This document shows positions 16,508-25,407 of a stretch of 49,100 nt of DNA, in pieces; the stretch's first letter is position 1; the number at the start of each line of letters is the position of its first letter. Made by a program: the position numbers and the translations under genes. Source of the DNA: Actinomycetota bacterium (GTDB lineage: Bacteria > Actinomycetota > Acidimicrobiia > Acidimicrobiales > Acidimicrobilacustridaceae); assembly GCA_009700115.1 (NCBI GenBank), contig WLMU01000005.1:1-49100 (forward strand), given 5' to 3'. The notes beneath the pieces are model-generated. The model searched no databases and was not told the DNA's origin. It worked only from the letters and a program-made list of their open reading frames with translations.

Positions 16508-17473
16508 ATGGCTTCTCACGTCTTCGTTACGCGTCCTCTGCCCGCGCCAGGAATCGATCTCCTGAAAGATTCTGGATTTGAGGTTCGATCAAATCCAGAA
16601 GATCGTCCGCTCAGTCGAGAGGAGTTGTTGGCGGGGGTTCGAGATGCCGATGCACTGATCTGCATGCTGAGCGATCGCATCGATAGCGAACTGCTTGATT
16701 CGGCACCTGCACTGAAAGTCATCGCCAACTACGCGGTTGGGCATGACAATATCGACGTCGGAGCTGTTCGAAAACGCGGTATCGAGGTCACGAATACTCC
16801 CGGTGTACTGACCGAAGCCACTGCCGATCTTGCGTGGGCGCTGCTTCTTGCCGCTGCACGGAACCTTGGGGCCGGCGAGCGAATGGTTCGTGCGGGGGAG
16901 TGGACCGGTTGGGGTCCGATGCAGTTGCTTGGCGAACCGCTGCAGGGGCGAACGCTGGGCATTGTTGGAATGGGTGCAATCGGTCAAGCAGTCGCGAGGC
17001 GGGGTAAGGGTTTCGGATTGGAGATCATCTACTTCAATCGCAATCGTGTTGCTCCTGAAATCGAGTCTTCACTGGGTGCTCAATTTGTTTCTTTTGATGA
17101 GTTGGTGCGTCGCTCAGACTTTGTGTCACTGCATGCACCACTGAATGAGCAAAGTCGACACCTGTTCAATCAGCAGACATTTCAGTCGATGAAGTCCACG
17201 GCCGTACTTGTAAACACGGGTCGTGGTGCATTAATCGATGAAGTCGAGTTAGTTGCAGCGCTTCAACAGGGCCGCATCGCCGCGGCCGGTCTCGATGTCT
17301 ACGAATTCGAACCGAAAATTACTGAGGGTTTGGTAAGTCTCGACAATGTTGTACTAGCGCCACATCTTGGATCTGCATCGACATCAGCGCGCGGGGACAT
17401 GGTTCGATTGTGTTGTGAGAATGTGATCGCCGTACTCGCTGGCAAACCAGCGCTAACGCCGGTGCATGCCTGA
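16508..17473 (+). CDS. D-2-hydroxyacid dehydrogenase (glyoxylate/hydroxypyruvate reductase type)
   Basis: A 321-residue NAD(P)-dependent D-isomer hydroxyacid dehydrogenase. The Rossmann motif is GIVGMGAIGQAVARR. Catalytic Arg lies in NTGRGALIDE, catalytic Glu in the LDVYEFEPKI region, and catalytic His in VLAPHLGSAS. The pattern with VGHDNIDV and TPGVLTEATADLAW fits GyaR/GhrB glyoxylate and hydroxypyruvate reductases. ATG at 16508 was chosen; GTG at 16493 in the same frame is possible. It lies 22 bases after the cobalamin S component and could be read through from that operon, though no functional link is evident. Confidence 0.9.
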   Translation: MASHVFVTRPLPAPGIDLLKDSGFEVRSNPEDRPLSREELLAGVRDADALICMLSDRIDSELLDSAPALKVIANYAVGHDNIDVGAVRKRGIEVTNTPGVLTEATADLAWALLLAAARNLGAGERMVRAGEWTGWGPMQLLGEPLQGRTLGIVGMGAIGQAVARRGKGFGLEIIYFNRNRVAPEIESSLGAQFVSFDELVRRSDFVSLHAPLNEQSRHLFNQQTFQSMKSTAVLVNTGRGALIDEVELVAALQQGRIAAAGLDVYEFEPKITEGLVSLDNVVLAPHLGSASTSARGDMVRLCCENVIAVLAGKPALTPVHA

Positions 17474-17477
17474 CCAC

Positions 17478-18341
17478 TTACGCAGTTTTTGCGCGAGCCG
17501 AGATTGCTAATTCCGCAATTTGGTCAAAAGCAAGAAGCATCTCTGTGGCCGATGCCGTTGTTGCCTCGGGATGAGCAGCACGTGCTTTTGAGCCGATGCC
17601 GTGGCCACCGATTACGACGGGGCACCCGAGTTTTTCTTTGATGGCGTTCACAGTGGCAATGATCTGATCGTCGGTTTCGGCAGTGCTTGAAGTGATTCCT
17701 ACTGCGATCAATCGGTCGGCACTGCCTGCAGCGTCGAGGAACGATTCAATCGGCGAATTGGCGCCAAGATCGAAGACGGTGAATCCACTTCCGCGGAGTA
17801 GGTCGGAAGCAATTGCTGTTGGAACAGCATGCAGATCGCCTGATACGGCCCCAAGGACGATTGTCCCGCGAGTTTGTCCAGGGCGATGAAACCGTGGCCC
17901 AAGACGACCGATCAGGCGATTCGTGACTGCAGTAGCGCGATGCTCATCGGCGATCGATACTTCGCCGGCCGCCCAAGCGCTTCCGATGGAGGCAAGAGCC
18001 GGAGCAAGAACTTCTAAATAGACAGCGGAAGGTTCGAGTCCTGACACCATCGATGCCTCGATCACGTTCCATGCGCCGGCTTCGTCCCCAGCTAAGAGCC
18101 GGTCACAGAGCCGTACATGCCAATCGACATTCTTGTGAGATTTCGTTTTCGTTGGGGTCGATGCAAATTCATCGAGTGCGACCTTGTTAACGAGCCAGCC
18201 ACCGCCAGCTTTCACTGCGGGAAGACGACCGGTGCGCACATAGCGATACACCGTCATGTAGTGCACGCCGAGTTGATCGGCTGCTTCGGTGAGGGTCAAT
18301 GTAGGAGTGACCGATTGCGTGGACTGCGATTCATCAGTCAT
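17478..18341 (-). CDS. CarH/LitR-type cobalamin-binding transcriptional regulator, probable light sensor
   Basis: A 287-residue regulator with an N-terminal MerR/excisionase-type helix-turn-helix (about 15-60: LTEAADQLGVHYMTVYRYVR). A helical cobalamin-capping domain (about 70-145) and a C-terminal B12-binding Rossmann domain (about 155-285) follow. The capping domain holds Trp123-x9-Glu133-His134, the W-x9-EH signature of adenosylcobalamin photoreceptors such as CarH. In the Rossmann domain Asp169-x-His171 gives the expected lower-axial His. CarH represses in the dark as a tetramer and releases DNA when light breaks the Co-C bond. ATG at 18341 follows GGGGCGGGGAA; the frame upstream crosses the bioD end and is not coding. 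Targets are unknown; autoregulation is likely. Confidence 0.88.
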   Translation of the reverse strand: MTDESQSTQSVTPTLTLTEAADQLGVHYMTVYRYVRTGRLPAVKAGGGWLVNKVALDEFASTPTKTKSHKNVDWHVRLCDRLLAGDEAGAWNVIEASMVSGLEPSAVYLEVLAPALASIGSAWAAGEVSIADEHRATAVTNRLIGRLGPRFHRPGQTRGTIVLGAVSGDLHAVPTAIASDLLRGSGFTVFDLGANSPIESFLDAAGSADRLIAVGITSSTAETDDQIIATVNAIKEKLGCPVVIGGHGIGSKARAAHPEATTASATEMLLAFDQIAELAISARAKTA

Positions 18342-18405
18342 TTCCCCGCCCCTCACCGGTAGTCCTTGCGATGCTCTGAAGCAGACGGTAGCGGCGACCA
18401 GGACT

Positions 18406-18420
18406 TCAGGCCTGATCAGG
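18406..18420. promoter_or_regulatory. Candidate operator of the CarH-like regulator: three alternating half-sites
   Basis: TCAGG-CCTGA-TCAGG forms two overlapping perfect 10-bp palindromes with no spacer. It lies between the bioD stop and the regulator start, about 16-30 bases upstream of a possible minus-strand -10 TACCGT (18390-18385), so it would overlap the -35 region. Autoregulatory binding is inferred from position. Confidence 0.4.
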
Positions 18421-18429
18421 GGGAAATTC

Positions 18430-19092
18430 TTAGTTTGCTTTGATTTTTGCCAGCACTGCCGGGACGCTTGAAAGAACGTCAACGTCAAGATGTTGGACAA
18501 GCCAGTCGCGATTGCGACGATGTAAGTCATCGGCAGGATCGAATCGATTTAAAACAACAACAGGGGTCGCGACGTGGGCGCCACTGTTGATTGCTTCGAG
18601 GCTCAGGAGAATTGAGTTGATTGTGCCGAGCCCTGCGTCAGCGACGAGAAGCACAATGTCGGGCTGTAGAAGTTCGATAAGTGAAATGGCGTCTCCATTG
18701 CTGGCCATTGGTGAACGGATACCACCCGCAGTTTCAACAAACGCAACATCGGGGGCCGGCAGTGGCCACTGGATTTCGGCTGCGAGATCTTCGACGGAGA
18801 ACTCGGGACGGGCAAGCGCATCGGCGGCCATTGGCGGCGCCATCGCAATCGGATACCAACGATGTCGCGGGCAGACGTCGGTCGGATGTTCGCCCGATGC
18901 GTCAGCAAGGTGATGCGCATCTGTCAGTGAATCGTCGGGATCGAACGATTGCACTGGCTTGCGTGCGGCGACATCGACACCGTTAGCTCGCAGATCACGG
19001 AGAAGGCGAGCCGTGACCCATGTCTTTCCAACTTCAGTCCCAGTTCCAACAACAACGACAAGGCGTTGTGGTCGTAATCCGTCGAAGGTCAT
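18430..19092 (-). CDS. bioD: Dethiobiotin synthetase BioD
   Basis: A 220-residue P-loop enzyme. The nucleotide loop VVGTGTEVGKTW spans about residues 14-25, and KPVQSFDP plus ETAGGIRSPM are the substrate-side motifs of BioD. It closes the ureido ring of dethiobiotin from diaminopelargonate, CO2 and ATP. ATG at 19092 overlaps the bioF stop (ATGA, 19089-19092). The gene is the last of the ABC1 kinase-bioA-bioF-bioD run; the final-step enzyme BioB is not in the window. Confidence 0.93.
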   Translation of the reverse strand: MTFDGLRPQRLVVVVGTGTEVGKTWVTARLLRDLRANGVDVAARKPVQSFDPDDSLTDAHHLADASGEHPTDVCPRHRWYPIAMAPPMAADALARPEFSVEDLAAEIQWPLPAPDVAFVETAGGIRSPMASNGDAISLIELLQPDIVLLVADAGLGTINSILLSLEAINSGAHVATPVVVLNRFDPADDLHRRNRDWLVQHLDVDVLSSVPAVLAKIKAN

Positions 19093-20237
19093 CGGCCACC
19101 ATCCGTTTCCAATGTACTTAGAGCGTCAAGTAGTGCAGTGATCTGCTCATCAGTATGGGCCGCCGAGAGCGCCACGCGCAGACGGCTTGACCCGACCGGC
19201 ACGGTGGGGGGGCGAATGGCAGGTACGAGAAGGCCGCATTCGAGAAGCTCTTGTGATGCGCGAAGAGCGGCACTCTCATCGCCAAGGACAATGGGGATGA
19301 TGGGCGATGGGTGGCCGAGTCGGACGCGGTCAACAGATGAGCGCAATCGTTCTCGTAGCGCAGCGCCTTCGGTGGATTCGAGAACGCCTATTGCCGCGAG
19401 TGCCGCTGCCGAGTCGGCGGGACTTGGAGCAGTGGTGAAGATGTAGGTCCGAGCGCGATTTACGAGTAGATCGATAACTGCGGCTGGTCCCGCAACGAAA
19501 CCTCCGAGTGCGCCCAGTGTTTTCGAAAGGGTGCCGACTTGGACGATGGTGGTGCCACCCAGCTGTGGTGGCGGAGTGGGTTCGAGGACAGCGTGAGCCT
19601 CATCGAGAACAAGTAATGCCGAATAGCGAGCACAAAGTTCTGCGAGTTGAGCGATCGGTGCAACATCTCCATCCATAGAGAACACCGAGTCGGTGACGAC
19701 GACCTGGCGCGCGTCGGAATGCGATTCCAAGTGCACGGCGAGTGTTTCGAGGTCGAGGTGGGGATAGGTGACAATCTCGGCACCATTAGCGCGAGCCATT
19801 CGGCAGCCGTCGATGATCGAAGCATGGTTGAGTTCATCGGAATGCACGACAACGCCACGGGCTCCGAGGGTTGCGAGAAGTCCGAGGTTTGCTGCGAATC
19901 CGGTGGGGAAGAGAACCGCCGATTCGGTACCGCGCCAGCTGGCGAGGTGTGTTTCAAGTTCGTGATGAATTGGTCGTGATCCAACGACGAGCCGAGACGC
20001 TCCCGAGCCGGATCCCCAACGATCGATTGCATCACGAGCCGCAGCCTTTACGGCGGAATGAGAGGTGAGGCCGAGGTAATCATTTGAGGCGAACGAAACA
20101 ACGGTTTGACCATTGAGGATTCCGGTGGGACCGTTCGCGTCAAATGCGCGGGGAGATCTCCATCGGTCGCTGCTCTTGATCGAATCAATCTCCGCATCAA
20201 GCCAGGTCGACCAATCGGTCGCTTGGTTTGGGCTCAC
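19089..20237 (-). CDS. bioF: 8-amino-7-oxononanoate synthase BioF
   Basis: A PLP-dependent alpha-oxoamine synthase of 382 residues from the chosen start. Family blocks are FASNDYLGL, SGSGASRLVVGSRPIHHELE, SDELNHASIIDGCR, LDEAHAV, and the PLP lysine in TLSKTLGALGGFVAG. It condenses pimeloyl-ACP/CoA with alanine. GTG at 20237 forms a GTGA overlap with the bioA stop, matching the coupling style throughout the window; GTG at 20246 in the same frame would give 385 residues. It is followed by bioD with ATGA coupling. Confidence 0.93.
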   Translation of the reverse strand: MSPNQATDWSTWLDAEIDSIKSSDRWRSPRAFDANGPTGILNGQTVVSFASNDYLGLTSHSAVKAAARDAIDRWGSGSGASRLVVGSRPIHHELETHLASWRGTESAVLFPTGFAANLGLLATLGARGVVVHSDELNHASIIDGCRMARANGAEIVTYPHLDLETLAVHLESHSDARQVVVTDSVFSMDGDVAPIAQLAELCARYSALLVLDEAHAVLEPTPPPQLGGTTIVQVGTLSKTLGALGGFVAGPAAVIDLLVNRARTYIFTTAPSPADSAAALAAIGVLESTEGAALRERLRSSVDRVRLGHPSPIIPIVLGDESAALRASQELLECGLLVPAIRPPTVPVGSSRLRVALSAAHTDEQITALLDALSTLETDGGR

Positions 20238-21556
20238 TTCGAGCACACCTCGGCGATGGAAGCGGCCAAGACATCGACAATGCGGTCGATCTCATCGGCA
20301 GTAGAAGTGAGGATGGGCATAATCACGACGACGTCACCGAGTGGTCGAAGCAGGACACCGCGTTCGACCGACGCAGCACAAACACGTCGGCCCCATCGGA
20401 GGTCGTCGGCGGGTGGGTTGAGTTCAACACCCACCATGAGGCCGCGTTGGCGCACAACTTTGATGGCAGGGTTGTCGATCGCTAGCCCTGAAAGTCGTTC
20501 ATGTAATTGAGCGGCTCGGTCGCGAACATTGGCCAGAACTTCGAGTTCCTCGAAGAGTTGAAGGTGACGGAGCGCAACGGCAGCAGCGAGTGCATTGCCA
20601 GAAAAAGAGTGCCCGTGATACAGCGTCATCTCGCTGAGGTCGGGGCCGAGGAAAGCCTCGTAGACGCGTCGAGAAGCGACGGTCGCAGCCATAGCGAGGT
20701 ACCCGCCCGTGAGGCCTTTCCCGATGCACATGATGTCGGGACGGAGTCGGCATTGTTCAGTCGCGAACAACGTGCCAGTTCTTCCGAATCCAGTGGCGAC
20801 TTCATCGGCAATAAGTAAGACGTTGTGTTCTCTGCACGCATCGCCAACGCGTTCGATGGATTCGGGGTTGGTAACCCACATTCCCGCAGCGCCTTGAACG
20901 AGTGGTTCGATGACAACGGCGGCGAGTTCGTGTGCATGGGCGGCGATCATCGCAACGGCGGTGTCGGCCCAGCCAAGGTCGTCGTAACCGGGAGCTCGCA
21001 GAACGTCGAAGCGCAGCGGATCGAACACGTCGGTTCCGAATCCACCGGCCCCGATTGAGATCGCGCCGATGGTGTCACCGTGGTACGCCCCACCGAGAGC
21101 GAGATACCGAGTTCGGGACGTGATGCCCTGATTCGTCCAGTACTGAAACGCGATTTTGATTGCTTGCTCAACGGCGGCTGCGCCATCGGACGCAAAGAGA
21201 AAATGTGGTTCGCTGACCGGCACACGAGGAGCGAGAGCTTCTGCGAGTTCGATCGTGATTCGGTTGCCGTTGCCCAACATCGTGGTGTGAGCAACACGGT
21301 CGAGTTGTTCACGAGCTGCCGCATCGAGTTCTGGAACCCGGTGACCGAGTGTTGTCACCCACAACGATGAAATCGCATCGAGGTAGCGGGTTCCATCAAC
21401 GTCGACGAGTTCGCGTCCTTCGGCGTAGTCCACGATGACGGGCCGATTTGTGGCATAGGTCGACATCTGAGTGAAGCCGTGCCAAACAACGGCAGCGTCT
21501 CGGTCGACCCAGCGATCATGGGCACTGGTCAGGGACGTCTGGTCGTCAGGTGTCAC
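20234..21556 (-). CDS. bioA: Adenosylmethionine-8-amino-7-oxononanoate aminotransferase BioA
   Basis: A class III PLP aminotransferase of 440 residues. Motifs: WHGFTQM near the start, DAISSLWVTTLGHR, FASDGAAAVEQAIKIAFQYW, LIADEVATGFGRTG (PLP-ring Asp), and the Schiff-base lysine in CIGKGLTGGYLAM. It converts the BioF product to 7,8-diaminopelargonate using SAM as amino donor. GTG at 21556 overlaps the ABC1 kinase stop (GTGA, 21553-21556); the frame is open to 21658 but the extra sequence lies within the kinase gene and is not aminotransferase-like. Confidence 0.94.
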   Translation of the reverse strand: MTPDDQTSLTSAHDRWVDRDAAVVWHGFTQMSTYATNRPVIVDYAEGRELVDVDGTRYLDAISSLWVTTLGHRVPELDAAAREQLDRVAHTTMLGNGNRITIELAEALAPRVPVSEPHFLFASDGAAAVEQAIKIAFQYWTNQGITSRTRYLALGGAYHGDTIGAISIGAGGFGTDVFDPLRFDVLRAPGYDDLGWADTAVAMIAAHAHELAAVVIEPLVQGAAGMWVTNPESIERVGDACREHNVLLIADEVATGFGRTGTLFATEQCRLRPDIMCIGKGLTGGYLAMAATVASRRVYEAFLGPDLSEMTLYHGHSFSGNALAAAVALRHLQLFEELEVLANVRDRAAQLHERLSGLAIDNPAIKVVRQRGLMVGVELNPPADDLRWGRRVCAASVERGVLLRPLGDVVVIMPILTSTADEIDRIVDVLAASIAEVCSK

Positions 21557-23052
21557 CGTGACAGCATCGCACCCTTGGCATCGGGGTGGCGAAGGCGTCG
21601 CCAAGCATCGATTTCGAGGGCCATGGGCGTTGATGGAGGGCCATCGACGAACGGCCAAAGTTCCTCGGCAATCTTGCGCCAGTCGCCGGTCGCATGGAGT
21701 TCGCCGAGAATCGCATAGAGGCCGAGGCTGATGCGCTGGATGATCACGAAACTTCCAGGGAGGTTCGCGGCCTTCTGCATGACGGCGTAGGGGCCGCTGG
21801 TGTCGAAGAAGCGGCGAACGGTTTCGGATGCGTAGGCGGGTGTGATGGTGAAGTCGCCTTCAACGGCGACGAATTCGTAGAAGTGCCCGAGGTAGTCGAT
21901 GACGTCGGCGTCGGTCACGTCGAGTCCGGCGGGAAGAAGCCCGAGACGCTCGACGGTTGAGCGGAATGCGGCGGCATCGTGATCGATCACCATGTGTTGG
22001 ATCATTTCGCCAAACTCGTCGAGTTCGGCAGCGGTGAAGTACTTGACCAGGCCGAAGTCAAGGAATGTGACGCGTCCACCGGGGTGGAACAAATAGTTGC
22101 CGGGATGAGGATCACCGTTAAATGCCGCGAGTCGATACAAACCGCCGAACGCGAAGCGATACAGCGTCTCGGCAGCGAGATCCTTTTCTTTCTGGCTCCA
22201 CGTCATGAGTTCTTCCCAACGGACGCCATTGGAAAGTTCGGTAGTGAGAACACGACGGCTTGAATAGAGATCAATCACATGCGGAATATGGATTGTTGGA
22301 TGTCCGTCGTAATAGCGAGCGAATGCTCGCTGGTTGGCGGCTTCGGTTTCGTAATCGAGTTCCTCAACGAGTCGTTCACGCAATTCGGCGACGAGCGCTT
22401 TGTGGTCGAGTCCCGGGAAAAGCACCCCTAGACCGGCAAAAATAAAACCGGCGTTGTTGAGGTCAGAAGCGACTGCTTCGGCAACGCCGGGGTACTGCAC
22501 TTTCACAGCGACTGCTTGGCCATCGTGCGTAAGGGCACGATGCACTTGACCGATCGATGCAGATGCGATCGGCGCTGGGTCCCACGTGGCAAATAGTTCG
22601 TCTGGGTGTTTACCGAGTTCTTCGTAGATCACTTGAGCAGCAAGTTCAGCGCTCATTGGCGGGGCGTTTTGTTGGAGGTCCGCTAGAGCGCTTCTGACGT
22701 GTTCGGGCAACCCTTGGTCGATGTAGCTGGCCATCTGGCCAACCTTCATGAGCGCGCCCTTCATCTGTCCGAGCGCTTCAGCAACCTGTTGGGTGGTCTT
22801 CATTTCAAAAGCAAGATCAAGTTCCTGACGCTTGCCGACATCGGTGAACACTCGGCGGGCGCGATGGCGAGCGTAAGCGCCACCCGTTTTTGCTCCGAGA
22901 AGAGCGAGGCGAAGATTGCGGGCGCCTCGAGCGCCGTTTTGCACTGGCCCGCTTGAAATTGGTCGTGAACGACGATTTCGAAAGAGGGCAACGACAACGG
23001 CAATGAGTCCGAGGGGAACAATCAGTCGGAGAGTTCGTCGCGGCAGTGTCAC
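21553..23052 (-). CDS. ABC1/UbiB-family atypical kinase with N-terminal membrane anchor
   Basis: A 499-residue member of the ABC1/ADCK/UbiB atypical kinase family. A hydrophobic segment (about 8-23) follows a basic start, suggesting a membrane anchor. Then come the KxGQ extension (GALMKVGQMASY), the Ala-rich nucleotide loop ASASIGQVHRA, the lysine in VAVKVQYPG, the catalytic loop FNGDPHPGNYLF and DFG in FLDFGLVKYF. Family members support isoprenoid-lipid and quinone metabolism, probably as ATPases. It heads the biotin operon through a GTGA overlap with bioA, an unexplained pairing. GTG 23052 is eight bases after TAACGT, consistent with a leaderless message. Confidence 0.9.
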   Translation of the reverse strand: MTLPRRTLRLIVPLGLIAVVVALFRNRRSRPISSGPVQNGARGARNLRLALLGAKTGGAYARHRARRVFTDVGKRQELDLAFEMKTTQQVAEALGQMKGALMKVGQMASYIDQGLPEHVRSALADLQQNAPPMSAELAAQVIYEELGKHPDELFATWDPAPIASASIGQVHRALTHDGQAVAVKVQYPGVAEAVASDLNNAGFIFAGLGVLFPGLDHKALVAELRERLVEELDYETEAANQRAFARYYDGHPTIHIPHVIDLYSSRRVLTTELSNGVRWEELMTWSQKEKDLAAETLYRFAFGGLYRLAAFNGDPHPGNYLFHPGGRVTFLDFGLVKYFTAAELDEFGEMIQHMVIDHDAAAFRSTVERLGLLPAGLDVTDADVIDYLGHFYEFVAVEGDFTITPAYASETVRRFFDTSGPYAVMQKAANLPGSFVIIQRISLGLYAILGELHATGDWRKIAEELWPFVDGPPSTPMALEIDAWRRLRHPDAKGAMLSR

Positions 23053-23060
23053 GGCACTGA

Positions 23061-23066
23061 ACGTTA
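23061..23066 (-). promoter_or_regulatory. -10 box TAACGT for the ABC1-bio operon
   Basis: TAACGT on the minus strand ends eight bases before GTG 23052; no ribosome site is visible. Confidence 0.45.
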
Positions 23067-23123
23067 GGTGCCAACGCTGCCGGTTCCCTCACCGGGCGCT
23101 GACCAACGCTTGCTTATCGGCGG

Positions 23124-23129
23124 TAGCGT
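23124..23129 (+). promoter_or_regulatory. -10 box TAGCGT for the esterase-queC pair
   Basis: TAGCGT lies 30 bases before ATG 23160. Here a short leader with a GGGGGAG ribosome site is present, unlike the leaderless genes. Confidence 0.4.
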
Positions 23130-23159
23130 GGGCCCGTTCACTCGGCTGGGGGAGTACCT

Positions 23160-24668
23160 ATGAGTTCCGCGTCGGTCACCATTACGCAAGGCTCGTTGCA
23201 GGGCCTTGAGCGCGACGGAGTCGTGCAATTTCGAGGCATTCCTTACGCAGCGCCACCTGTGGGTGAACGCCGATTTCTGGCGCCGGCCCCTCCCCAACCG
23301 TGGGATGGAGTTCGGGATGCGACGAAGTTCGGGTCGATGTCGGTTCAAGAGTCAGGTGGAGTCACCGCGCTCTTAGGTGATGCAGCCCTTGACTCAAGTG
23401 AAGACTGTCTCTTTCTTAATGTGACCACGCCGGCCTGCGACGATGCGGCTCGACCTGTGATGGTGTGGATCCACGGTGGCGCTTTCGTTAACGGGTCCTC
23501 CTCGACGCCTTGGTACGACGGAACGCCGCTGGCAACTCGTGGCGACGTTGTCGTTGTCTCCCTTAACTACCGACTTGGCGCGCTGGGTTTTCTTTGGCTC
23601 GGCGATCTCGATGATCGGTATCGCTCGAGTGGTGTGAATGGGTTGCTTGATCAAGTAGCTGCGCTTGCGTGGGTGCGAGACAACATCAGCACGTTTGGTG
23701 GTGATCCAAACAACGTCACCATCTTCGGAGAGTCAGCAGGAGCGATGAGCATCTCGACGCTTCTCGCTCTTCCTGCTGCGCAGGGGCTCTTTCAAAAGGC
23801 AATCGCTCAAAGTGGCGCAGCACACAACGTCTTTACCCCTGCGATGGGCGCGGCGATGACCGAAGAGTTCATGGAAAAACTCGGTGTCGCTGATATCGAT
23901 GGACTGTTGCGAGCGTCTGCAGAAGACATCGCAAAAGCGGCGACGAAGGTTGAAGCCAAGCTCTATGACGATCCATCCGGTTTGGGGGGACCCACCAGTT
24001 TTGCGCTCGCAATGGCCTTTCAGCCGGTTATCGACGGCACGTATCTGCCCCAAGATCCACTCGTTGCTGTGGCGAATGGCGACGCAGTCGACGTTCCGTT
24101 TCTGACCGGTACCAATCTCAACGAATGGAATCTTTTTGCACTTATGAGCCCCGGCGGTCTCGACGACTCCAGTTTGCTGGACCGTCTTGAGGGCATCTTT
24201 GGGTCCGGACATCGGGTGCGTGATGTGTACGCCTCCGATCGCCCCGATGTCTCGGCGGATGAACTTTGGAATGCAGTACTCACCGATGCATCGTTTCGGA
24301 TTCCAGCCATTCGTCTCGTCGAAGCTCGAGTCGCGGCCAAATCGCCAACTTGGCAGTACCTCTTCACATGGGCCACGCCGGCCTTCGGCGGTGTTGTGAA
24401 GTCGTGTCACGCGCTCGAGATTCCCTTCGTCTTTGGGGCGCTCAACAACCAGGGGGCAGAACTGTTTCTGGGTGGTCCTGTTAGTGACGACTTGTGGGAA
24501 TTGTCAGCAGCGATGCAGGAAGCATGGCTTTCGTTTGCTCGAAACGGCGATCCTGGTTGGCAGGCATGGAACAGTGAGTCGCGTCCGACGCAACGTTTCG
24601 ACGTGGTCAAGGAACTTCTCTCCGATCCGATGTCGGCGGAACGTGGGGTTTGGGAAGGCGTTCTGTGA
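23160..24668 (+). CDS. Carboxylesterase type B
   Basis: A 502-residue alpha/beta hydrolase of the type-B carboxylesterase family. Motifs in order: [25 protein letters not shown], the oxyanion loop [12 protein letters not shown], the nucleophile elbow FGESAGAMS with Ser192, and the His region [13 protein letters not shown]. No export signal is visible, so it should act in the cytoplasm on carboxylic esters. The queC start overlaps its stop codon (GTGA), making an odd operon of two functionally unrelated products. Confidence 0.92.
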   Translation: MSSASVTITQGSLQGLERDGVVQFRGIPYAAPPVGERRFLAPAPPQPWDGVRDATKFGSMSVQESGGVTALLGDAALDSSEDCLFLNVTTPACDDAARPVMVWIHGGAFVNGSSSTPWYDGTPLATRGDVVVVSLNYRLGALGFLWLGDLDDRYRSSGVNGLLDQVAALAWVRDNISTFGGDPNNVTIFGESAGAMSISTLLALPAAQGLFQKAIAQSGAAHNVFTPAMGAAMTEEFMEKLGVADIDGLLRASAEDIAKAATKVEAKLYDDPSGLGGPTSFALAMAFQPVIDGTYLPQDPLVAVANGDAVDVPFLTGTNLNEWNLFALMSPGGLDDSSLLDRLEGIFGSGHRVRDVYASDRPDVSADELWNAVLTDASFRIPAIRLVEARVAAKSPTWQYLFTWATPAFGGVVKSCHALEIPFVFGALNNQGAELFLGGPVSDDLWELSAAMQEAWLSFARNGDPGWQAWNSESRPTQRFDVVKELLSDPMSAERGVWEGVL

Positions 24669-25363
24669 GTAAACCTGCGGCGATCGTTCTGCTGTCAGGA
24701 GGACTCGATTCCACAACCTGTCTGGCGATCGCTCAGAGTGAAGGTTTCGAAGTAGTTGCCGTAAGTTTTCGCTACGGACAGCGACATACAAACGAACTCG
24801 AATGCGCTGCAGCGATCGCGAGGTCCGCGGGCGTCGAACATCTCATCGTCAATATCGATCTCGCTGCCTTTGGTGGTTCAGCGTTAGTCGATGATTCGAT
24901 CGAAGTTCCAAAACATGAGTCGGTTGAGGAGCTAACTGCCGATTCAGTCCCGGTCACCTATGTGCCTGCTCGTAATACCATCTTCTTGAGCTTTGCGACA
25001 GCAGTTGCCGAAACTCGCGGCGCACACGATGTCTTTATCGGCGTGAATGCGGTGGACTACTCGGGATACCCCGATTGTCGCCCGGAGTTCATTGAAGCAT
25101 TTGAGGCAATGGCGAATCTCGCGACCCGCGAAGGGGTCGAAGGTGGCCGTCTCTGCATTCGCACCCCATTAATCGACCTCACGAAAGCACAAATCATCCA
25201 GCGAGGTCTCGAACTCGGTGTCGATTACAGCGTCACGCTGTCGTGTTACGACCCCACTGACGATGGTGGATCATGCGGGCATTGCGACGCGTGTCTCCTA
25301 CGCGCTCGCGGCTTTGCCGATGCCGGGATCAGCGATCCCACGCGTTATTCAACGAAGGCTTGA
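24665..25363 (+). CDS. queC: 7-cyano-7-deazaguanine synthase QueC
   Basis: A 232-residue PP-loop ATPase. The pyrophosphate loop SGGLDST is residues 11-17. [12 protein letters not shown] and [17 protein letters not shown] are QueC blocks. The C-terminal zinc site is formed by Cys in LSCYDPT and [14 protein letters not shown]. It makes preQ0 from 7-carboxy-7-deazaguanine, an intermediate for queuosine and for deazapurine metabolites or DNA modifications. GTG at 24665 overlaps the esterase stop (GTGA) and is preferred to the longer frame from 24650. No queD, queE, queF or DNA-modification (dpd) genes are nearby. Confidence 0.94.
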   Translation: MSKPAAIVLLSGGLDSTTCLAIAQSEGFEVVAVSFRYGQRHTNELECAAAIARSAGVEHLIVNIDLAAFGGSALVDDSIEVPKHESVEELTADSVPVTYVPARNTIFLSFATAVAETRGAHDVFIGVNAVDYSGYPDCRPEFIEAFEAMANLATREGVEGGRLCIRTPLIDLTKAQIIQRGLELGVDYSVTLSCYDPTDDGGSCGHCDACLLRARGFADAGISDPTRYSTKA

Positions 25364-25367
25364 GAAG

Positions 25368-25397
25368 CATCACGGTTGCTGTCAGTGACTCGTGATG
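25368..25397. terminator. Weak inverted repeat between convergent queC and bcp
   Basis: CATCACG (25368-25374) pairs with CGTGATG (25391-25397) around a 16-base loop in the 44-base convergent spacer. It is possibly a bidirectional terminator; the stem is only 7 bp. Confidence 0.3.
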
Positions 25398-25407
25398 TGT
25401 CTGAGAA

